DNA from: Stentor roeselii
Taxonomy: Eukaryota > Ciliophora > Heterotrichea > Heterotrichida > Stentoridae
Length of the DNA stretch: 64,000 bases
Direction of reading: 5' to 3'
Assembly: GCA_006503475.1 (NCBI GenBank)
Contig: RSEH01000069.1
Location: 62,001 to 126,000 of the forward strand
Below, piece by piece: positions 57,206 to 64,000 of the stretch (within the stretch, counting starts at the first letter, position 1; every line of letters begins with the position of its first letter). The translations under genes were made by a program, and so were the position numbers. The notes under the pieces were generated by a model. The model was given only the letters and a program-made list of their open reading frames with translations, was not told the DNA's origin and made no database searches.

Positions 57206-60200
57206 ATGATTTTTTTCTTATTTCTCCCGTATTTGGCACGTTCAGCTATCCTTTCACAAGTATCAATTTCAATGGAAAACAGCACAATCACCTCAACAAC
57301 AACTTATCAGGTTAACTTGAAACTAATAACTGCAATCTCAGAGACCGGGTATATTTTGATTACATTTCCTTCAATCTACACAGAATTAATCCAAGGATCA
57401 TACAATTGCTTTTTTGATTCATCAAAGAAGTGCACTTGTGAACTAAACAGCTTGACAATGTCAATAAGTTCATGTTTTCCGATGTTCAATGGGTCAACAT
57501 TTAATTTAAAAATACAAAAAATTAAGAATCCTTCTATTGCAAAGACTTCTCCTCCATTCATAATCAACACCTATGTAAAAGCCGACACTCTAGGAGACAC
57601 TCACTCATCATTAACCTTGAAATTCACTGAAGCAACTTTATCCAAAGCGAAAATTCTGAATTCAGGTAGAGTTGCCGAACTTTCTACTTGGACCTTGGAT
57701 TTAACCATCAGTCTTAAAATTCCATCAGGTGGGTTCATCTTTTTAGAAACTCCTTCATGGACTGCTAATCTCGGTACAAGTAAATCGGGGTCTTCAAATG
57801 GAAAGTACTGCACAGGGTCGATTACTTGTAAAGAGATATCATCTCTAAACATTTTTTTACCTTGTGAATGCAGCACTTCAGGTGTGAATGTGACAGTCAC
57901 TCTAGATTTGCAAGGTTCAGTCCAGCTGCAGATCTTTTCATTGACTAACCCGCCAAGTGCAGCAAATGTTTCTGGGTTCGTCATTAAAACAGGACTTTCA
58001 GATGGTCTTTATGAAAAATCAGAAAATTTGGTTGTTCTTGTCACATCTCCTTCTTTACTTAAAGTGAATCGATTTAGCTTAAGTTCATTGGAAGTCTCAA
58101 AAAATAGTTCTTATTATTTCGAAATTTTCACTTTAAGTCCTATTCCTCAATTTAGTTTCATTTATTTGAACTTTTCGAGTGAATTTCAAGTTTCTTCTAG
58201 TTTGATCATATCTGAGGTATTTGGGATTTATAATTCTAAAGTTTCTGTTGTTAATGGGAAAGTGAGAATTGATAATGGGTTTAATTCGGAGTATCTGCTG
58301 GAAAATTCTACTATCGCTTTTTACTTGACTTTTATTAGGAATCCGGAGAGTAGTAAAGAATCTGAATCTATTTCGGTCTCTGTATTTGAGAGAAATTCTG
58401 CGTTGATGGCTTGGGCTTTGACTGGACTGACTGTTTCGGCTGTACCTGGGTCGTTAAAGGTGAATATTGAACCATCAAGTTGGAAGGTATCAGAAACAAG
58501 TATTTTCACATTTACCCTTACTCTAACCCATTCCATAAATCAAGGAGGAGCAATATCCCTTATCTTTCCCGATGAAATCATACCTTCAAATAGCGACGGC
58601 AAATGTCTCTATATTCCAGACAACTCAGCACTCGACAAGTCAGCAAACTGCAAAGTTTCTCAAAACAAATACTTAATAGTGACTGATGGTTTTCCTTCAG
58701 GCAACAAGACCAACACGATTATTTTCCAGATTTCAAATGTTAATAACTCGAAGTCTACATCAACCACATCAAATTTTACAATTTCCACATGTTCAACTAG
58801 CTCTTGTTTGTATTTTATTGATAGAGATAACAATTTTTCGATGAAGTTTTTGCCTAATTCTATTACTTCAGTTTTCATTGAACCTTCAGTAAAAACAACT
58901 GGAGTTTTAACTGGACTTGTTTTTATTGTTGAGGTTGTTTCAGTTATTCCTCAAAAGTCTTATATTGAAGTTGAATTTCCTGAGAGTTTAAAGGTTGATA
59001 TTAAGAAATGTTCTGGGATTAGTGGAGTTGGCTCAGATATCAGCTGTAAGTATGATGGATTGCTTAATATTACTGGTGGATTTGAAACTGGAGATTTTTC
59101 TGGGAAATTTAGTTTTTTGGTTACTTCTGTTACTAACCCTCCTTCAACAAGACCAGTATCATTAATTAAATTCAGCATAAAATCTAAAGGAAACCTGATA
59201 CTCTATAAAAACGACTGTTTTTTCCAAGCCTCAGAGCCTCACCAATTAAAATCCATATCAATCCAAAGCGTGAACTATACAGTAGGCAGTACTTCAGACA
59301 TATATCTAAACCTCGAAGTCTTTAATCAAGTACCCGCATCATGGATCTTATTAAAAGAAAATACCGAGATTAAACTAAAAAATTCATTCTGTTCAGGATC
59401 AGGAGTAACAAAATGCTTAACAACCAACACTGGTTTAAACATAACACTAGACGGACAACTCCGACCTTCAATATCATTAAACCTCTCAAACATCGAGATG
59501 CCAAAATCAACCAAGCCAACAACTTCTCTTGAAATTTTCACATACGAGTCAATTTACCAAGTCGACTATCAAAACACTTCGATATCTCTTCAAATGCTGA
59601 CACCAAATTCACTACTTTCAGTTTCAATATCATCTTCAAATCCTTATATAAATGAAATTTCAGATTTTTCTTTCAACATTAAAAACAAGAACCCTATTCC
59701 TAGTTCAGGTTTTGTCTTGATTCTCTTTCCTGAAGAAATTTCATTTATCGACCCAACATCTTGCTTGTTTTCACAAAAGACGACAACTTGTTCAAGATCT
59801 TCAGAAGGGGTAAAAATTAAAGTCTTAAATGACATTTTTTCAAGTTTTTTCTCAGTTTCAGTGAAAAATTTGAAAAATCCAAGTAAAGCTGGTTCAAGTT
59901 CTTCATTTAAAATCACGACATTGACTGAAGATTCTTATTTAATCGATCAGCTGACAGGATTACTCACAAGTTTCACCTGTGCAAGTCTTTGTGAGACTTG
60001 CGAAAATACTGCATCAAACTGTACATCATGTAAAAACAGTTATTATTATAATAACAGTTGCCATTCTTCATGTTTGGAAGGGTTTTACTCAAGTGGTTCC
60101 TTTGAATGTTTGAAATGCGACGATTTGTGTTTGACTTGTCAGTCTTTCGAAGCATGTACTTCTTGTTTGGGCTTCAAAGTACTGAATAACGGGAAGTGTC

Positions 60201-63200
60201 TTGACGTTTGTCCAGATGGATATTTTAACAACTCTTTTATTTGTGAAAAATGTGAGGATCTCTGTCTTAGATGTGCGGCAACTGGATGTCTTCAATGCAC
60301 TTCTGGGTATTTCTTGTATCGGGGAACTTGTGTCACTCAGTGTCCTGGATTTATTAATGGAGATTATTGTCAAGACTGCTCAACTGGATGCAGGAAATGT
60401 GAAAATTTGAATAGTTGTTTAGATTGTATCACTGGGTACATCTTTTATGAAAACTCTTGTGTTTCTAGCTGTCCTCAAGGGACTTTTGAAGTTTATAACT
60501 CTTCGAGTTTTGAATCGTTTTGTCAGGATTGTGAACCGAATTGCTTGATTTGTTCAGGACAGAATAGTTGCTATGAGTGTTCAGGTTCTTTTGTGTTGCA
60601 TGAAGGAAAATGCTCAAGCAACTGTCCCCCAACTTACTTCACCTCAAACAAAACCTGCGAGATCTGCCCATCCAACTGTTTAACATGCGATTCTTCAAAC
60701 TGTTCAGAATGCCTTCCAAATTTTTTCTTCTACAACGGTCAGTGTTTAAAGTCCTGCCCATCTCACATAACAGTATCAATATCGGGTAAATGTCAAGAAT
60801 GTCTTGAAACCTGTCTAACCTGTTCAGTCTCTCAACATTCTTGCACCAGTTGTTTATCCCCTTTAAGTCTTTACGATTCGACCTGCTTATCATCATGTCC
60901 AAGTCCTTTAATTTCCTTCAACTCAAGATGCGTCGAATGTTCAGGTTGCCAGTCTTGTGAAGGGTCTCCTTCGAACTGCTCATCATGCGATTCCTCTTTA
61001 TTTTTACATGAAGGTACCTGTCTTGAAGCCTGTCCATTAAACATATCAGTTCCAGTAGGAAGACTCTGTGAAAAGTGTTCAGAACCTTGTCTCTTTTGCC
61101 AGAATCAGTCAAACTTCTGCACTCAATGCAAAACTGGCTTTCAATATCAAGGCAGTTGTCTTGAGACCTGCCCTTCTGGTTACTTTGAAGTTTCAGGTAA
61201 GTGTGAATCTCAATGCGCTTCTCAGTGCTCAGCAGAAAAACTAAATAATCAAGTCTGTGATGATGAATGTAATGTCGCTGCCTGTAACTACGACAACTTT
61301 ACATGCAGCATATCATCTCGGTATAGTTCTTCACTAGATGTTAAAAGTACTCCATTCCCTTCTACAATTGCATCAGTGTCAACGACAGGAGTTTCAGGAA
61401 TCTCGAAGTACTTCGTCCCTGCGACTTCTTTTGTGTCAAGTTCAGTGAGTCTTATGTCGATCTCAGAGTCAGCCTCTTGGGTGAACCTTGCTTATCAGAT
61501 AAGTCTTGTGGACTACACACATGGAAGAGAACTTTTTAATTCCAAACAAAAAACTCGTCTTGCATTCGCTCTTGTCGTCAGTTTTCTCGTCATTCACTTC
61601 TTGATGAACCTGATCTTTGTACTTGTTTATTACTTCCAAATCCTCAAAAAAGATGAAAAGTTGAAAATCTGGAGCAAGTCTCATAAGTTTTCAAATGGAA
61701 TCATCGTCACTTTGTCTTGCCTTGTTAGCTTCAAGTTCATGAAAATCGTTGTTTCGAATATGTTTGGGTTTAGAGTTTGTAAAGCGGACCTTGATAAAAA
61801 GTCGACTTTGTTGAAGCCGATGTTGATAATGAGTTATATTAGCATCACTACTACTTCGGTTCCTATTCTTTGTATTCTTGTTTATATTCTCTCGATTTAC
61901 TCTTCTGGAAACCCGGTATTTATTTTTGCACTTGATACATTGATTACCACCATGATATGCACTTTGATGATGATTCCTGATATTGTTTACTTGCATAAAG
62001 AAATTAATGGCGAGAATGCATTGGCTGTCATGCCTGAATTTTTAACGACTTTTGAACCCGATGGGAATAAAAACTTGAAAATTGAAACTTTTAATGTTTA
62101 TGAGGTTCAAGATAATGATAGGACTTGTATGGATACTGGAAGGACACTTATTAATCCTGTTATGGAAACTAGGGGGAATGAATTGGGTGATAGAGTTGAG
62201 AACTCTTGTCAGACTTCTGAGGAGATTTTTTTTGCAGCTTTTCGAGTGAATTTACCAGAAAAAACTGAAGATGTTTCTTCTGAAATTGAGAAAATTGAGG
62301 AAAATCTCCCTGAAACCAACAATTTTGATGAAAAACTCCCTGAAACCAAAAATTATGATGAAAAACTCCAAGAAACAAAAAATTACAATGAAAATTTTCT
62401 CAAAGTCACAAATCATGAAGAAAAACTCCTAGAAATCAACAATCATGAAGAAAAACTTCCAGAAACCAACAATCATGAAGAAAATCCGCCTGAGCTAAAA
62501 AATCAAGATGAAAACCATCCAGAAGTCACTCAAGAGTTGATAGCATTCGAAGAAGTTCTCTCTTCCCAAGTATCAAGACTTCGACCTGAAACCCTAAACC
62601 TAAGCTTCCAAAGAGTTTCATACGACTCAATCCTCCCAACATTAAAAGAAATTCGGATGAACGAAACCATAACTCTAAGTTTTGAAAGAGTCTCACATGA
62701 TTCCGTAAGTCCAACAATAAAACAAGAAATCTTAACAATAGAATCAGTAAACAATTTCGAAATCCTTCCCTTTCGACCCACAATAATCGAAGACGAAAGT
62801 CAAGACCTCGAAGTTTTCGATAGTTCCAAAGAATTCATAGACGATGAAAACGAGCCTCAATTACTTGAAACAATTAACGAAGAAGACGAAATCGATCTTT
62901 CAAATGCCCAAGTCGATACTTTTGACATGGAATGCATCAAAGTCCCTCATCGAGCTTCAGGGCTAATTGTTTTAGTTAAGAAAAATTTTCTAAATGCAAT
63001 TGGCGAGGACGGTGTCCAGGTAAATGACAAGAACTACTCAGTTGAAGAAATCGACCAAGGCGATGTGAGACTCGGAGTCTTAAAACGTTCGAATTCTGAC
63101 TCATTCTTCAAAGCTCGAAGGCACTTCAGAGGTTCCACTATTGTTGACGTCGAACTTCGAAGCGGCATTTGGCTTGTCGGTCGAACTGTGAGGTCAGAAA

Positions 63201-64000
63201 ATGACTTCGCCTTTGATAATGCACGACTTTGCTTAGGGGGTCGCTCTGTACTTGTAGAACATGTCTTAAGTGGAATTCCTTATTTGGTCACGAAAAGTTT
63301 CGTTGGAGCTGTCAATGAAGATGGGGAAAAGTTGGAGTATGACCCTGAGAATTTAGTTGTTAATGAACAGGATCCTCATTTGGCTTGCTTTGAAGGGGTT
63401 GTCTTTAGAAGGTCTTTTGTTGGAGGACTGGTTTCTGCGGTTTTGGATGAAGAGGACTTTGAACCTTTTGTGCCGGACTCGAGGACTAGTGATAAGACGG
63501 CGTTTTTTGAGAAAAGGTCGAGTCAGTCTGAGTTTTCGGCTCCTGCTGATAATTCGGAATTTATGTCGACGTTTTCTGATGGGTTCTTTGTTAATAAACC
63601 CTCAGCTTCGATTGAAATACAGACTGAACAGGACTTTTTGCAGAGTTCTAGCTTGTCGCTTAGCAAAATTGACTCTATTTCGGTAACGCCTTTGAAAATT
63701 AAAAAAATTCAGTCGGTTTTACAGGTGGATGACCCTGTAAGCTCCCAAAGAAAATTCAAAAGATTCAGCAAAATCAGCGAAGTAAACGACTCAATAACCT
63801 CAAAAAAATCCTCCTCAAAATCCAAAGGCACCCGTTTAAAAAAGCGTCCGAAAAAGCAATCAAAGACAAACCAAAGTAAATCCTCATCCAAGCAAAACAC
63901 CCCTCGTCACACCTTACGAAAGTCTCAAAAATCTCCATCAAGTAATTCAAACGACAGCCGTTCATCACTCGAAGCTATTTACCTTCAACGTTTACGAACT
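57206..64000 (+). CDS. Giant furin-like/LNR four-TM surface protein (partial, runs off right edge)
   Basis: The frame is open from the ATG at 57206 to the last base: 2265 codons without a stop. A signal peptide (MIFFLFLPYLARSAILS) is followed by about 900 residues of repeated beta-type domains. Furin-like cysteine repeats cover about 59985-61200 (pattern CE.C...C..C......C..C..G), then one Notch/LNR module at 61226-61306 (CDDECN...C.YD...C). Four hydrophobic segments follow between about 61558 and 61995. The rest is a long polar cytoplasmic tail with a 10-residue tandem repeat, a duplicated LSFxRVSxDS motif and a very basic, Ser-rich end. Furin-repeat plus LNR membrane proteins are a ciliate-typical style; function unknown. 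The true C-terminus is outside the window. Confidence 0.85.
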   Translation, partial: MIFFLFLPYLARSAILSQVSISMENSTITSTTTYQVNLKLITAISETGYILITFPSIYTELIQGSYNCFFDSSKKCTCELNSLTMSISSCFPMFNGSTFNLKIQKIKNPSIAKTSPPFIINTYVKADTLGDTHSSLTLKFTEATLSKAKILNSGRVAELSTWTLDLTISLKIPSGGFIFLETPSWTANLGTSKSGSSNGKYCTGSITCKEISSLNIFLPCECSTSGVNVTVTLDLQGSVQLQIFSLTNPPSAANVSGFVIKTGLSDGLYEKSENLVVLVTSPSLLKVNRFSLSSLEVSKNSSYYFEIFTLSPIPQFSFIYLNFSSEFQVSSSLIISEVFGIYNSKVSVVNGKVRIDNGFNSEYLLENSTIAFYLTFIRNPESSKESESISVSVFERNSALMAWALTGLTVSAVPGSLKVNIEPSSWKVSETSIFTFTLTLTHSINQGGAISLIFPDEIIPSNSDGKCLYIPDNSALDKSANCKVSQNKYLIVTDGFPSGNKTNTIIFQISNVNNSKSTSTTSNFTISTCSTSSCLYFIDRDNNFSMKFLPNSITSVFIEPSVKTTGVLTGLVFIVEVVSVIPQKSYIEVEFPESLKVDIKKCSGISGVGSDISCKYDGLLNITGGFETGDFSGKFSFLVTSVTNPPSTRPVSLIKFSIKSKGNLILYKNDCFFQASEPHQLKSISIQSVNYTVGSTSDIYLNLEVFNQVPASWILLKENTEIKLKNSFCSGSGVTKCLTTNTGLNITLDGQLRPSISLNLSNIEMPKSTKPTTSLEIFTYESIYQVDYQNTSISLQMLTPNSLLSVSISSSNPYINEISDFSFNIKNKNPIPSSGFVLILFPEEISFIDPTSCLFSQKTTTCSRSSEGVKIKVLNDIFSSFFSVSVKNLKNPSKAGSSSSFKITTLTEDSYLIDQLTGLLTSFTCASLCETCENTASNCTSCKNSYYYNNSCHSSCLEGFYSSGSFECLKCDDLCLTCQSFEACTSCLGFKVLNNGKCLDVCPDGYFNNSFICEKCEDLCLRCAATGCLQCTSGYFLYRGTCVTQCPGFINGDYCQDCSTGCRKCENLNSCLDCITGYIFYENSCVSSCPQGTFEVYNSSSFESFCQDCEPNCLICSGQNSCYECSGSFVLHEGKCSSNCPPTYFTSNKTCEICPSNCLTCDSSNCSECLPNFFFYNGQCLKSCPSHITVSISGKCQECLETCLTCSVSQHSCTSCLSPLSLYDSTCLSSCPSPLISFNSRCVECSGCQSCEGSPSNCSSCDSSLFLHEGTCLEACPLNISVPVGRLCEKCSEPCLFCQNQSNFCTQCKTGFQYQGSCLETCPSGYFEVSGKCESQCASQCSAEKLNNQVCDDECNVAACNYDNFTCSISSRYSSSLDVKSTPFPSTIASVSTTGVSGISKYFVPATSFVSSSVSLMSISESASWVNLAYQISLVDYTHGRELFNSKQKTRLAFALVVSFLVIHFLMNLIFVLVYYFQILKKDEKLKIWSKSHKFSNGIIVTLSCLVSFKFMKIVVSNMFGFRVCKADLDKKSTLLKPMLIMSYISITTTSVPILCILVYILSIYSSGNPVFIFALDTLITTMICTLMMIPDIVYLHKEINGENALAVMPEFLTTFEPDGNKNLKIETFNVYEVQDNDRTCMDTGRTLINPVMETRGNELGDRVENSCQTSEEIFFAAFRVNLPEKTEDVSSEIEKIEENLPETNNFDEKLPETKNYDEKLQETKNYNENFLKVTNHEEKLLEINNHEEKLPETNNHEENPPELKNQDENHPEVTQELIAFEEVLSSQVSRLRPETLNLSFQRVSYDSILPTLKEIRMNETITLSFERVSHDSVSPTIKQEILTIESVNNFEILPFRPTIIEDESQDLEVFDSSKEFIDDENEPQLLETINEEDEIDLSNAQVDTFDMECIKVPHRASGLIVLVKKNFLNAIGEDGVQVNDKNYSVEEIDQGDVRLGVLKRSNSDSFFKARRHFRGSTIVDVELRSGIWLVGRTVRSENDFAFDNARLCLGGRSVLVEHVLSGIPYLVTKSFVGAVNEDGEKLEYDPENLVVNEQDPHLACFEGVVFRRSFVGGLVSAVLDEEDFEPFVPDSRTSDKTAFFEKRSSQSEFSAPADNSEFMSTFSDGFFVNKPSASIEIQTEQDFLQSSSLSLSKIDSISVTPLKIKKIQSVLQVDDPVSSQRKFKRFSKISEVNDSITSKKSSSKSKGTRLKKRPKKQSKTNQSKSSSKQNTPRHTLRKSQKSPSSNSNDSRSSLEAIYLQRLRT
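62300..62539 (+). repeat. Eight tandem 30-bp (10-aa) units in the giant gene's tail
   Basis: Eight consecutive 30-base units encode variants of EKLPETNNHE. Units 1-3 and 5-6 are the most alike, while units 4, 7 and 8 have drifted. All keep frame. It is a coding minisatellite in a disordered acidic segment. Confidence 0.85.
62590..62725 (+). repeat. Duplicated LSFxRVSxDS motif
   Basis: Two copies of a roughly 30-residue unit, LNLSFQRVSYDSILPTLK and ITLSFERVSHDSVSPTIK. RVS-type serines are candidate basophilic kinase sites. Confidence 0.7.

Noticed and set aside
57376-62783. Series of minus-strand frames across the third giant gene
   Set aside because: The plus strand is open for 2265 codons with signal peptide, cysteine modules and TM segments, so these are shadows.
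1-64000. Non-standard ciliate code (UAA/UAG as Gln or UGA as Trp/Cys)
   Set aside because: All three stop triplets end conserved proteins at the expected place, and none occurs inside them except within 15-nt introns.
1-64000. tRNA or rRNA genes
   Set aside because: I looked for T-loop-like GTTCRANNC boxes in spacers and for rRNA-like stretches and found none; a covariance-model scan would be decisive.

Overview
The window reads as ciliate macronuclear DNA, most likely from a heterotrich close to Stentor. Three things support this. Conserved proteins (DHX16/Prp2 helicase, CHMP2, eS4, a CDPK, a TTLL) are read with the standard genetic code, and TAA, TAG and TGA all act as real stops. Several frames join only after removal of GT...AG introns of exactly 15 nt, a known Stentor hallmark. 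Genes are packed with gaps of 1 to a few hundred bases on both strands. Assignment to Stentor rests on recall of family and genome traits; no search was run.

Layout. 1-10.2 kb holds core and cytoskeletal genes: DHX16/Prp2 (-), alpha-carbonic anhydrase (+), a RING/B-box-like zinc protein (+), a coiled-coil protein (+), ESCRT-III CHMP2/Vps2 (+) and a Pro-Gly-rich axonemal-type protein (-, one intron). 10.2-21.7 kb is very compact: a secreted Cys-rich protein, an LRR/coiled-coil protein and a two-TM protein on one strand, separated by 8 and 14 nt; a CDPK (-, one intron); a MERIT40/BABAM1-like protein followed 9 nt later by a tubulin-tyrosine-ligase-like enzyme; a basic protein (-); a START-domain protein (+); a three-exon IQ-containing protein (-); and a small CxxC...HxxxxC protein (-).

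21.85-47.06 kb is filled by two tandem, same-strand paralogues of 4128 and 4167 aa. Each has a 25-codon signal-peptide exon, a 15-nt intron at the same position, a Ser/Thr-rich beta-type ectodomain, about 2300 residues of GCC2/GCC3-like cysteine repeats, one TM segment and an 800+ residue cytoplasmic coiled coil.

47.1-51.4 kb is distinctly AT-richer. It carries an intact 788-aa gene of unknown function preceded by a decayed, closely similar copy. 51.7-57.1 kb holds a RING protein (-), an amino-acid transporter (+), ribosomal protein eS4 (+), an EGF-containing membrane protein (-) and a small basic protein (-). From 57.2 kb to the right edge runs a third giant surface gene: beta-rich ectodomain, furin-like repeats, one Notch LNR module, four TM segments and a long tail. 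It is cut by the window end.

The observation no standard feature type covers is a pronounced alternation of C+A-rich and G+T-rich blocks of about 0.3-1 kb on one strand. It runs through synonymous sites and through intergenic DNA. I saw no tRNA, rRNA, CRISPR array, transposon or virus-like element.
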